From Bolinopsis microptera (taxonomy: Eukaryota > Ctenophora > Tentaculata > Lobata > Bolinopsidae): a DNA stretch of 64,000 nt. Of the stretch, positions 42,885 through 56,300 are shown one piece after another. A model generated the notes under the pieces. That model saw nothing but the letters and a program-made list of their open reading frames with translations, searched no databases and was not told the origin of the DNA. The DNA lies in assembly GCF_026151205.1 (NCBI RefSeq), contig NC_087084.1, forward strand, positions 7,861,394 through 7,925,393, given 5' to 3'. Made by a program: the position numbers and the translations under genes. The stretch's first letter is position 1, and every line of letters starts with the position of its first letter.

Positions 42885-43841
42885 CACCTGAATATGGCGA
42901 TTTTGGGTTTTTTACCTAATTTCGTATAACATGCTGGCGCGTATTTTGCGCAAATTTCTTAAAAACCTCCACATAACTATTTCTTATTCCTGTCATCTTT
43001 AACATTGAATTAGAATGTTTTGAACTTAAATATACCTGCTGAACTACTTTCGATGAGTCTTAATGCCTGGAAAACAATAAAGGGGATATACTAGTATAGG
43101 GGTAAATAGTATTGTGAATATAAGGGCGACGGTAATGCTTACCAGCATTGTGATTATGAAAATGTCCTACTGGTAGAAAACATTTAGATTTTACCGTCTA
43201 GACTCCATTTTTCTTAATGATCAATAATTGAGTTCACTGTGACTTCACTTCCGGAGAAATCTTTGATGAAATTAATTAGTTAATTGCATTTCTGAAACAA
43301 CAAAAAAAAACACTTTTGATAATGAAAAATCAGAACTAATAAATCGAAAAGTATAACTGTAAGTGTATAATGTATAATGTATAACTGTAGGATCACGTGA
43401 TGAAAGTACATTTTGTTAAAATGTATACAAGTTAATTTTAGGTTGCAGTTTTATCAGTATGATAACAGTATTAATATTTAATGTAATTCTTAGTATTTAA
43501 TTATTCTTGCAAATTGTTTACTTTTTAAATGTATTAATAGATTGGAATTCTAATAAGGAAGTGAACCATATTTGTTTTGACACGTGACAGTGGTTTTGAT
43601 AGGTCAACACTGATATCTTATTGTTTAAAAGCTGGCACGTGTCAGATAAAATCAGGTTCACCTGCTCACTAGTATTCGGGTTTGTGAATCATGTCTGAAC
43701 AAGTAAACAAACTCAAATCCCCATGCATTGACTAATTATACAAGGTTCCAACAATAACACGCCTTACCGCCTTATCCACCTTATAGCTACATGTTCAAAC
43801 AATCCAAACTCAAACTCAGAACAGTTTATTGTCCGTATCAG
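42885..43841. other. gene B downstream region with MITE relative
   Basis: 43,541-43,690 is a diverged relative of the 30,098 MITE (GACACGTGACAGTGG, AGCTGGCACGTGTC). The rest is AT-rich spacer with no gene. Confidence 0.6.
43825..43830 (-). terminator. polyadenylation signal of gene B
   Basis: AATAAA on the minus strand, 11 bases after the stop codon of gene B at 43,842-43,844. It is very close to the stop, but no competing signal is clearer. Confidence 0.55.
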
Positions 43842-44338
43842 CTACCGCGAACATTTCCCTCCGCAGTCAGACGTTATTCCCTCTCCAAGCTCCATCTCCG
43901 CTGGATCAAAAGAGAAAGAATTCTCACAACTCATGTCCGAGAAGGCAAATCTTTTTATTTTACCGTATATATCAGCGCATTCTCCTCGGAGATCTTGTTT
44001 GTACAAGACTTCTCCGTCGATCTTGATTCGCAGAAATCCGTTTTTCAGGGACAATGACCATACAGTATGTCCGCCTTTGGCTGTAGCTTTCTTTAAAGCT
44101 GGAGGTGTTTGGCAGGCGATGCACCCGGTGAGGTAGATTCCGGAGAGACTCCACTGGAGTCTGCCGACAACTTTTCCGTCCTCTTCATACAGTACAATGG
44201 TACTGAACGTCTTCCGTTTGATGTGAGAGTGTACTTCGACCCCTGATTGAGAGTTGATTAGATCCTGCTTTACTGTACAGTCCATGTTAGAGCAGTAGCC
44301 ACACTCAGGAGTCCAGCAGTCACAGGTCGGATATGGTT
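43842..44338 (-). CDS. gene B last exon: C-terminal Cys-rich domain
   Basis: The acceptor AG lies just above 44,338; stop TAG at 43,842-43,844. About 164 residues, collinear with the gene A last exon: [20 protein letters not shown] is identical, then variants such as [41 protein letters not shown] and CGGKCSR at the end. By eye well over half of positions agree with gene A. The cysteine positions are kept, pointing to a disulfide-stabilised extracellular fold. Family not recognised. Confidence 0.88.
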
Positions 44339-47300
44339 CTGAAATGATATTACGTAAAGTTTTGTAAAGGATAATATTTGTAAAGGAGCGCCCTACAACT
44401 TCAGGGGAGGTCGACAAATTTAATTTTTTGAGATCCACTAATTTTGTTCACCTGTTACTTTAGGTCCTTCGGTAGATACGACCGTGATGAACGAAGTGGT
44501 TATAGTTGCACCTGAAATGTAAACTCGTTGAACGAAATATTTTGTAATTACCAAATCACTTGAATAATGGAATGTACACTAAATGATCTTTCTTTCTTTT
44601 ATTTTTTAAATAAATAATCTTACATCTGAATTTAAAAAAATATTATAAGAATTATTATAAGGATAAGAAGTTTTAGTGTTATCCAGTTTATGTACCATTC
44701 TTATTCGTAAGGAAGTTTTCACGTATTACATACTCCTAGGAGAGTAGTGGATGGGTTTGGAAAAGTTTAATATCCACTCAATAGCTAGTGGCTAACGGAT
44801 GTAATATGTTAACGATCCCTAGATATGTCAAACTGAGTTCTTACTTTCAGTTATAATCTCATTATTAGGACCAATCTTCTTCTTTCTGATTCTTCCTAGG
44901 CCTCTGTACCGTCTCTTACCACCACCTTCTTTATCACCTTCTTCATCGGGTTTATCTGTAAGTAGGTGGTAATTACTTAATTAATTACTTAATTATAATT
45001 AATTAATTTATTATATTTAATTAATGACTTATAATGGAGAGGTTAATTATCAAAGTATTGTGGCTGACTGGCTGTCCCAATTAACACACGATACTTTCAA
45101 TCCAATAATCTATGAGCATTGAACAATTACTTGCAATGTGTGACTCGGACTATGGTCGTGTCAATAACCTTTTCTCTTTTTCTTTTAATAACTTTAGGTA
45201 ACAGACATACAATTTAAGTATGTAGGCTGCTACGGAGAGGAGACTGTCTCACATTTTCTAGGACAGTGTCCGGCTTTTGCCCAAATAAGAGGTCAATATA
45301 TTTCCAGGACTATTACCTCACCGTCAATGACATATTCGACAACCAACACATCTCCACTATTGTCAACTTCGCAAAACGCACCAAACGCTTAATTGTGCCA
45401 AAGGAGCTGGACCAGACTGGTGTGACATAGCGACTACACACATGTCGTCTTATTTCACCTTACTCTTCCACACCCAGCTGCCACTTAATCGTTCATACAC
45501 GACACATCTTACACCATCATCTTACCATCATCCTACATTACACATTCTGATTCCCCCGGCATCCCCCATAGGACTGCCATACCCCAGAGGTAGGCAAAGC
45601 ATCCACATGCTATCCTCTCGTGGGCCACCAGGCTCACTGGCCCAGCGTCTCTTTTTTTATATATATAAATTTGTTTTAAATGTAGGCTGCTGTGAGCCTC
45701 TATTTATCAATTAATTAATTTATTTATTTATTTATTTATTTATTTATCAATCACCGGATGTAATCAAGTGAGTAGTGATTATTAGCTGAAACTGTCGGTG
45801 AGCAATTAGCAGCAGCACTGCAGAGGACTGACTATTATTAAAATTACTCAACATTCAAGACTCCTAGTCGTATTTTATTTGTAGTACTACTAACCTTTTC
45901 CTGTCCGGATGACTTTTTTTCCTTTTCCTTTTCCCTTTCGCTTCTTTTTAGTTACTTTGACCTCAACAACAACTTCTCCATCCGGATCTGGTGTCATTCA
46001 TTTAATTGCATGTGGAGAGACCGACTAGAATATCTAGCTCTCTATAGATTTACTTGAAACGTAAACGCGACTTTTTATGTATTAGAGTATTAGAACTGAC
46101 TAGAAATAAATCGGCCAAAGTGATGCCGATATTACTTGTTTAAGTTACTATCAATATTGCTTTTGAATCGTTAACATTAGCATCCAATTTGTTACACCCC
46201 AAACTATTACCCCCACGTCATTTGAAACATAATTTATCACAAATTGTCAGCAGTCCGAATTATGAGCATCAGGGAAAGTTTTTGCTAAAATATGCGCCAT
46301 CCAAATTAGTAACGTTTGCAAACCTCCACATTTCTCCGCGGACTCGTCCGATTTATCATGACATTGTGCCTTATCATCACACACTCTGTTTGAAGCAATA
46401 CATTGTAGACCGTCATCACATTTCTCTTTTTTATCTAGACATTCATATCCTGAAATTATGTTAAATTAAATAATAATAAGTATTGATTAATTAATGCTAC
46501 GATAGATTGTTTAATTAACTGGTCTCCAGTTATGCGGTTTGTTGCAAAAAGGGTTGATCACAGAAGTTTTTGCGTTTCATGAAGAAAAAAATTGAGCTGA
46601 TCCTATAAATCAATAAATAACATGTTAGATAAATAAATAAAACAATTTGTACATAAATAAATAAAATAATTTATCAAACCCGCACAGAATCCCGGTTCCT
46701 CATCAGAACCATCATCGCAGTCACTCTTGCCATCACATAATCGCCAATTAGCGTTACACTTGGTGCCGTCCCCACACTTAGTTTGATAACCCGGACAAGT
46801 GAAACCTGAACAATGTTAGATTATAACATAAATTAATTTATAATTATAAATGATGATATAAATTAATATAGTGTTTATTATTGTAGTATTAGTATTGTAG
46901 TCTGGTCTGATAAAGGAAAGGTGGTCATATTAGTAGAGTTGACAGTTGGTGACGAGAGTAACTTTAGTGACCAAGTAGAACGTAAACAAGCACGTTACAA
47001 CAGAGAGCTTATTCCTGGGCTGCATGGCAGTGGGTGGAAAGCTCAGCTTTTTACGGTAGAGGTTGGGTGTAGAGGCTTCTGGCATCATACCTTACCAGCC
47101 CTACTAAACTACTTTGGTGTTACAAAGAGAGTAAAGAAAGCAGTGTTCCAAGAGGCGGCTTTGGTTGCTCTCAGATGTTCCTATGCAATCTGGTTAGCAA
47201 GAGAAAACAAGAAGTGGAGTCCCTGCTACAACATCGCACAAAGACCCACTGTTCTACCATCAACTGAGTGAGCTGAGTGTTGGGCCCTTAAAACATTGTT

Positions 47301-50300
47301 TAAAGCCACACCTGGAATCTCAAGTACCAGGATCAGTGATGGAAGCTAAGCAGATACATAGATGGAGTTGCTATCGAAAGATATAGAACTCAGGTATCCA
47401 ACATCGTACCTTGATTATATTGTAGTATTTTCTCACAATGGAAATGGACATGGCGCCTTGCAGGGAGGCGAGTTTCACTGTTGACAGCGGGAAAGACAGC
47501 TGACTCTGACGAAAGTGTTAGTGACTCTTGGGAAAGACCGAGTGACGCCTGGGAAAGACTGGTGACATCTGGAAAGACTGATGACCCCTGCGAAAGTGCA
47601 GAGTTTAGCAATAGGCTTAGTAGGCCCCCGCTTTACAGAAAGCAATCACTACAAAACAATATACAGATAAATGCCTCAAGACCTCCGATCAGGTGGGGAG
47701 CATCAAAGGTCAACCCGGATTAACTGATGAAGGACCTTTGAGAAAGGACGACAATATTTGTCAATGGTGCAAGCGCGAGTTCAAACAAGTCGCAAAACAT
47801 CTGTGGAGATGTAAGATGAGACCGGCGGAGCTCATAACCGAGCCTCAGGCGAGGGGAGATGACATCCGTAATAATTTGTCGGAGCAGGGAACAAGCCAGG
47901 TTTACAACCACAGCGCAGAAACGGGACCTGCAAGCTCTGATATACAGTTCCACTTTAAAGACTTAGAACCGCCTGCCATAGTGATGGAGGTCACAAAGAA
48001 ACTTAAACTACCAACAGCAGCAGAGAAGGGAGTATGGAAGGGAATTGATGAAGACCTGATTGTTTTGGTGAACAATGTAGCAGCAGAGGACGTGGAGTCC
48101 CGACTGGAGAAGGTAGAAAAGCTGGTATACAGCTATCTGGAAAGTAGATTCGGTGAAGAGGAAGCGAAGAAACCTCGTGTTCCCCAGAAGGAAAAGGAGA
48201 ACAAGGAGACAAAAGTTATTCGCTTGGCCAAGAGAGAGGCTAAGAGAAACAAGAAAGATGCTAGGAGAAGCAATGATCAGAATATGTTGGCTCAAGCTAA
48301 GACTGAGTACCTGAGACTCGTGCGCTTACATAACAAAAGCCGTCGTAATGAGCTCAGGAAGAAGAAGAATAAGGAGAGCAAAAAGGAACAGTCACAGTTT
48401 AAACAAAACCCATTTCAATTTGGAAGGAAACTGCTTGACGGGGATAAGAAGAACAAACCCCCTAATTTCTCCAAGGAAGTGGCTGACAGATTCTTTAAGA
48501 ATGAGTACTGTGATAAGGAGAGAAGTGCTCTATATGTAAAGCTTAAAGGACTGCCCGATGCCCCAGTACCAAAGACTGCATTTGAGATGGAGAGATTGGA
48601 CTGGGATGAGTTTCAAACGAAGCTGAAAAGCCGTAGAAACAAATCATCACCTGGTCCGAATGGAGTCCCATATCTGGTATATAAGAGATGTCCCAGAATG
48701 GCGAAAGCAGTATTCAAATTGCTGGATTCTCTATGGGAAAGCCAGAGAGTCCCGCTGCAATGGCGAGTAGGTGAAGCCATTCTGATAGCAAAAACTGAGG
48801 ATTTAGATGACCCTAGTAAGTTCAGAAACATCACTAAAACAAACACTAGTGGAAAGTTGCAGATGGGATTACTAGCGGACAGAATGCTAGAGTATATGGT
48901 CAGTAATAGCTACATAGACACGTCTATCCAGAAAGGATTCCTGCGTAAGACACCAGGTTGCCTCGAGCATACTCAGGCTCTGATGGAAGAGTTGAAGGAT
49001 GCCAAATCTAATAGACGACAGATCTTTGCAGTTTGGGTGGACCTAATGAACGCCTACGGCCGGGTTCCCCACAACTTGATAATATATGCTCTAAGACATT
49101 ATAAGTTCCCAAACTGGCTCATAGAATATATGTTTAAGTACTATGATGAGCTGATTGTGAGAGTGGTGACAAAGGACTGGAAAACAAACTGGTTCTTTTA
49201 TATGTTAGGTCTTTTTCAGGGCGACCCTCTATCGGTTGTACTGTTCTTAATAGTTTTCAACCTACTATTGGATCTCCTGAAAAATCAAAGCGACTTGGGT
49301 TACAAGCCGTCTTTTAGTTCTAGCAGCACGTCAAGTCGTGCTTTTGCTGACGACCTAACTCTGATGTCTCCCAGGCTGGAAAAGATGAAGAAGCTAATAG
49401 ATGTGATGGAAAGATTTCTTACTTGGTCAAGGAAAATGAAAGCCAAGCCGAGTAAATGCGTATCCCTGGGGATGAAGGTTATAGATGGAAGGTATGTGTC
49501 CTATGACCCTGAAATTTTCATAGATGGAGCTCAAATCCAGTTTATTGGAAATACACCGATGAAGTTTCTTGGCCATTGGATATATGTGGATCTGGGCCTC
49601 AAAGATACCAAGAAGCTGATAGAAGACAAACTGATTACACTGTTTCAGGCAGTGGACGGATCAGGCCTTAATGGAGTGATGAAATGCTGGATTTACAACA
49701 ACCTGCTAACCAGCAAGCTCTCCTGGGACCTGATGATCTACAATCTCCCGGTTAGTTTTGTCAAAGATCTTGAAGCAATATGTACGAAGTATCTGAAGAA
49801 ATGGCTAGGTGTAACAAAGACAATTACTGTCAGTGTGCTTTACAGAAATAAGGATTGCTTTGGATTGAATCTTAAAAGACTATTGGACTTATACAAGTTC
49901 CTTCAGGTGTCCAAAGGTTACTCTCTAAAGAACAGCAAGGATCCTAAAGTTAAGGAGGTCTACGAGCACAGGGCCAAGAAACAAGAAGGGAGCAGTCGGT
50001 GGGGTTACACTAATGAGCTGAGTGCTAGAGAAAGAGATCTCTACTTCAGAGAGTTAGTAGGGGTAACAGTGCAAGGCAGGATGGGCTTGGGATCCAAGAG
50101 GAGTGTATCCAGTGAAAAGGAAAAACTGAAAGAACTGGTATCCCACATCTCAGAGCAGGATATCCTGTTGACACTGGTAGACAAGGGAGTTCAAGGACAA
50201 TTCTTAACATGGGAAAACACCATGCAGCTAGACCTAGGTTGGAACAACCTTATTTACAACTACAAGATGAGCCCTGCTCTTCTTAAGTTCCACCTCAATG

Positions 50301-53300
50301 CAACCCATGACGTTGCAAATACTCCAGCAAACATGAGCCTGTGGAACTATGCTGACACAGGACACTGTCCACTTTGCGGATGGAGACACTGCAACATTAA
50401 ACACATTTTGGTAGCTTGCAACTTCTCGCTAAACAACAAACGATACAATTGGAGGCATGACAACGTGCTGCGGGTCATTGCGAAATCCCTACTGGATCAA
50501 ATCGAGAAGTTCAACAACAAAGATTTTAAACTTGAAGTTCAGGACTGGACAGGCTTCAAGTCATCTACCAGCTGTTACCAAAAACCGAAGACGAAGATGA
50601 AAAGAGAGAGCCCTTTTGAGAAAGACCAAGATTGGCAGATTATCTGGGACGAAGATGACCTCCCAGCACAGTTCCCCCAGCACATCTACGGAACTGCAGA
50701 ACGTCCCGATATTGTAGTCTGGTCTGATAAAGGAAAGGTGGTCATATTAGTAGAGTTGACAGTTGGTGACGAGAGTAACTTTAGTGACCAAGTAGAACGT
50801 AAACAAGCACGTTACAACAGAGAGCTTATTCCTGGGCTGCATGGCAGTGGGTGGAAAGCTCAGCTTTTTACGGTAGAGGTTGGGTGTAGAGGCTTCTGGC
50901 ATCATACCTTACCAGCCCTACTAAACTACTTTGGTGTTACAAAGAGAGTAAAGAAAGCAGTGTTCCAAGAGGCGGCTTTGGTTGCTCTCAGATGTTCCTA
51001 TGCAATCTGGTTAGCAAGAGAAAACAAGAAGTGGAGTCCCTGCTACAACATCGCACAAAGACCCACTGTTCTACCATCAACTGAGTGAGCTGAGTGTTGG
51101 GCCCTTAAAACATTGTTTAAAGCCACACCTGGAATCTCAAGTACCAGGATCAGTGATGGAAGCTAAGCAGATACATAGATGGAGTTGCTATCGAAAGATA
51201 TAGAACTCAGGTATCCAACATCGTACCTTGATTATATTGTAGTATTTTCTCACAATGGAAATGGACATGGCGCCTTGCAGGGAGGCGAGTTTCACTGTTG
51301 ACAGCGGGAAAGACAGCTGACTCTGACGAAAGTGTTAGTGACTCTTGGGAAAGACCGAGTGACGCCTGGGAAAGACTGGTGACATCTGGAAAGACTGATG
51401 ACCCCTGCGAAAGTGCAGAGTTTAGCAATAGGCTTAGTAGGCCCCCGCTTTACAGAAAGCAATCACTACAAAACAATATACAGATAAATGCCTCAAGACC
51501 TCCGATCAGGTGGGGAGCATCAAAGGTCAACCCGGATTAACTGATGAAGGACCTTTGAGAAAGGACGACAATATTTGTCAATGGTGCAAGCGCGAGTTCA
51601 AACAAGTCGCAAAACATCTGTGGAGATGTAAGATGAGACCGGCGGAGCTCATAACCGAGCCTCAGGTGAGGGGAGATGACATCCGTAATAATTTGTCGGA
51701 GCAGGGAACAAGCCAGGTTTACAACCACAGCGCAGAAACGGGACCTGCAAGCTCTGATATACAGTTCCACTTTAAAGACTTAGAACCGCCTGCCATAGTG
51801 ATGGAGGTCACAAAGAAACTTAAACTACCAACAGCAGCAGAGAAGGGAGTATGGAAGGGAATTGATGAAGACCTGATTGTTTTGGTGAACAATGTAGCAG
51901 CAGAGGACGTGGAGTCCCGACTGGAGAAGGTAGAAAAGCTGGTATACAGCTATCTGGAAAGCAGATTCGGTGAAGAGGAAGCGAAGAAACCTCGTGTTCC
52001 CCAGAAGGAAAAGGAGAACAAGGAGACAAAAGTTATTCGCTTGGCCAAGAGAGAGGCTAAGAGAAACAAGAAAGATGCTAGGAGAAGCAATGATCAGAAT
52101 ATGTTGGCTCAAGCTAAGACTGAGTACCTGAGACTCGTGCGCTTACACAACAAAAGCCGTCGTAATGAGCTCAGGAAGAAGAAGAATAAGGAGAGCAAAA
52201 AGGAACAGTCACAGTTTAAACAAAACCCATTTCAATTTGGAAGGAAACTGCTGGACGGGGATAAGAAGAACAAACCCCCTAATTTCTCCAAGGAAGTGGC
52301 TGACAGATTCTTTAAGAATGAGTACTGTGATAAGGAGAGAAGTGCTCTATATGTAAAGCTTAAAGGACTGCCCGATGCCCCAGTACCAAAGACTGCATTT
52401 GAGATGGAGAGATTGGACTGGGATGAGTTTCAAACGAAGCTGAAAAGCCGTAGAAATAAATCATCACCTGGTCCGAATGGAGTCCCATATCTGGTATATA
52501 AGAGATGTCCCAGAATGGCGAAAGCAGTATTCAAATTGCTGGATTCTCTATGGGAAAGCCAGAGAGTCCCGCTGCAATGGCGAGTAGGTGAAGCCATTCT
52601 GATAGCAAAAACTGAGGATTTAGATGACCCTAGTAAGTTCAGAAACATCACTAAAACAAACACTAGTGGAAGTTGCAGATGGGATTACTAGCGGACAGAA
52701 TGCTAGAGTATATGGTCAGTAATAGCTACATAGACACGTCTATCCAGAAAGGATTCCTGCGTAAGACACCAGGTTGCCTCGAGCATACTCAGGCTCTGAT
52801 GGAAGAGTTGAAGGATGCCAAATCTAATAGACGACAGATCTTTGCAGTTTGGGTGGACCTAATGAACGCCTACGGCCGGGTTCCCCACAACTTGATAATA
52901 TATGCTCTAAGACATTATAAGTTCCCAAACTGGCTCATAGAATATATGTTTAAGTACTATGATGAGCTGATTGTGAGAGTGGTGACAAAGGACTGGAAAA
53001 CAAACTGGTTCTTTTATATGTTAGGTCTTTTTCAGGGCGACCCTCTATCGGTTGTACTGTTCTTAATAGTTTTCAACCTACTATTGGATCTCCTGAAAAA
53101 TCAAAGCGACTTGGGTTACAAGCCGTCTTTTAGTTCTAGCAGCACGTCAAGTCGTGCTTTTGCTGACGACCTAACTCTGATGTCTCCCAGGCTGGAAAAG
53201 ATGAAGAAGCTAATAGATGTGATGGAAAGATTTCTTACTTGGTCAAGGAAAATGAAAGCCAAGCCGAGTAAATGCGTATCCCTGGGGATGAAGGTTATAG

Positions 53301-56300
53301 ATGGAAGGTATGTGTCCTATGACCCTGAAATTTTCATAGATGGAGCTCAAATCCAGTTTATTGGAAATACACCGATGAAGTTTCTTGGCCATTGGATATA
53401 TGTGGATCTGGGCCTCAAAGATACCAAGAAGCTGATAGAAGACAAACTGATTACACTGTTTCAGGCAGTGGACGGATCAGGCCTTAATGGAGTGATGAAA
53501 TGCTGGATTTACAACAACCTCCTAACCAGCAAGCTCTCCTGGGACCTGATGATCTACAATCTCCCGGTTAGTTTTGTCAAAGATCTTGAAGCAATATGTA
53601 CGAAGTATCTGAAGAAATGGCTAGGTGTAACAAAGACAATTACTGTCAGTGTGCTTTACAGAAATAAGGATTGCTTTGGATTGAATCTTAAAAGACTATC
53701 GGACTTATACAAGTTCCTTCAGGTGTCCAAAGGTTACTCTCTAAAGAACAGCAAGGATCCTAAAGTTAAGGAGGTCTACGAGCACAGGGCCAAGAAACAA
53801 GAAGGGAGCAGTCGGTGGGGTTACACTAATGAGCTGAGTGCTAGAGAAAGAGATCTCTACTTCAGAGAGTTAGTAGGGGTAACAGTGCAAGGCAGGATGG
53901 GCTTGGGATCCAAGAGGAGTGTAGCCAGTGAAAAGGAAAAACTGAAAGAACTGGTATCCCACATCTCAGAGCAGGATATCCTGTTGACACTGGTAGACAA
54001 GGGAGTTCAAGGACAATTCTTAACATGGGAAAACACCATGCAGCTAGACCTAGGTTGGAACAACCTTATTTACAACTACAAGATGAGCCCTGCTCTTCTT
54101 AAGTTCCACCTCAATGCAACCCATGACGTTGCAAATACTCCAGCAAACATGAGCCTGTGGAACTATGCTGACACAGGACACTGTCCACTTTGCGGATGGA
54201 GACACTGCAACATTAAGCACATTTTGGTAGCTTGCAACTTCTCGCTGAACAACAAACGATACAATTGGAGGCATGACAACGTGCTGCGGGTCATTGCGAA
54301 ATCCCTACTGGATCAAATCGAGAAGTTCAACAACAAAGATTTTAAACTTGAAGTTCAGGACTGGACAGGCTTCAAGTCATCTAGCAGCTGTTACCAAAAA
54401 CCGAAGACGAAGATGAAAAGAGAGAGCCCTTTTGAGAAAGACCAAGATTGGCAGATTATCTGGGACGAAGATGACCTCCCAGCACAGTTCCCCCAGCACA
54501 TCTACGGAACTGCAGAACGTCCCGATATTGTAGTCTGGTCTGATAAAGGAAAGGTGGTCATATTAGTAGAGTTGACAGTTGGTGACGAGAGTAACTTTAG
54601 TGACCAAGTAGAACGTAAACAAGCACGTTACAACAGAGAGCTTATTCCTGGGCTGCATGGCAGTGGGTGGAAAGCTCAGCTTTTTACGGTAGAGGTTGGG
54701 TGTAGAGGCTTCTGGCATCATACCTTACCAGCCCTACTAAACTACTTTGGTGTTACAAAGAGAGTAAAGAAAGCAGTGTTCCAAGAGGCGGCTTTGGTTG
54801 CTCTCAGATGTTCCTATGCAATCTGGTTAGCAAGAGAAAACAAGAAGTGGAGTCCCTGCTACAACATCGCACAAAGACCCACTGTTCTACCATCAACTGA
54901 GTGAGCTGAGTGTTGGGCCCTTAAAACATTGTTTAAAGCCACACCTGGAATCTCAAGTACCAGGATCAGTGATGGAAGCTAAGCAGATACATAGATGGAG
55001 TTGCTATCGAAAGATATAGAACTCAGGTATCCAACATCGTACCTTGATTATATTGTAGTATTTTCTCACTACCAAATGAAACCTGAACAAGAATTGCGCC
55101 GGTTAGCGGACGCTAAATTTCCATCAATTGTAGGCATTACCTTTTGTCGATGGTTTTAATTTTAAATTCATGTATGCGACTATGTTCAATAATGCTTTTT
55201 CATTCTACATTATTGGCCGCTATGGAGTAGGAAGTGGAGGGATTGCCATTGTAAAATATGATTATGATGTAAATTAATTTATAATTATAAATGATAATAT
55301 AAATTAATATAGTGATAACTACCATATTTTGATCTAACATTACGGAATGCGATTTAAATTAATTCGGCTTGTTAAACCATTCAGCCACTCGTATAATTGC
55401 TCGCCACTAGAGAAAATAAATTTAAGACAGTGAAACTTTCCAGGCACGAAGAGATTAATGTAATTTATTTTTAACAGGAAACTATCATGAAACTAATAAT
55501 ATTGCGCGTCAAACTTACTTTGGCAAAATTCCGGGATTTCGTCCGACCCATCTTTGCAGTGTCTCACTCCGTCACACATGCCACTGGCTGTAATACACTG
55601 TCTACCATCGGCACATTTTAGTGAGCCTTTGTGACAGGGACCATCCCACACTGGTGTTATAAAGTGTGATAAAGTGTGATAAAGTGTGATAAAGTGTGAC
55701 AAAGTGTGACAAAGTGTGATAAAGTGTGATAAAGTGTGATAAAGTGTGACAAAGTGTGAGAAAGTGTGACAAAGTGTGACAAAGTGTGATAAAGTGTGAT
55801 AAGTTGCGATAAAGTGTGATAAAGTGCGATAAAGTGAGATAAATTGTGAAAAAGTGTGATTAAGTGCGATAAAGTGTGATAAAGTGCGATAAAGTGTGAT
55901 AAAGTGCGACAAAGTGTGATAAAGTGTAATTAAAGTGTAATTAAGTGTGATAATGTGTGATAAAGTGAGGTAAAGTGTGGTAAAGTATAAGTCTCGAAAT
56001 AGTATCATACAATATTTGTTGTTAGTAAATATTAACTAGTTTCAGACTTGATACGATAATAGAACTAAAAAGGAACCTTAAAACATCATATCATCAATCA
56101 ATTGCAATTAATTCATAAATTTATTGCTTTATTTAATTCCCTAATATAAGATTAAACTATTATTAACTAACCCCAACAAAATTCGTCCGATTCGTCAGAG
56201 CCATCTTCACACTGTGCCTTGCCGTCGCAGAGCTTCAGGTTGAGTATACATTGCTGACCATCGCCGCATAAAATCTCACTCTCTTGATCTTCGCATGAAC

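Noticed and set aside
47725-47770. CTGATGA in the retrotransposon 5' region as a hammerhead core
   Set aside because: The required GAAA after stem II is not in place, and this sequence is inside the coding zinc-finger region.
55655-56008. Extension of the LDLa exon upstream through the AAAGTGTGAT array as one 171-codon frame
   Set aside because: The 10-bp repeat gives a monotonous [10 protein letters not shown]-like peptide; a good acceptor (ACACCAG) cuts it off and the phase-1 border matches all other LDLa exons.
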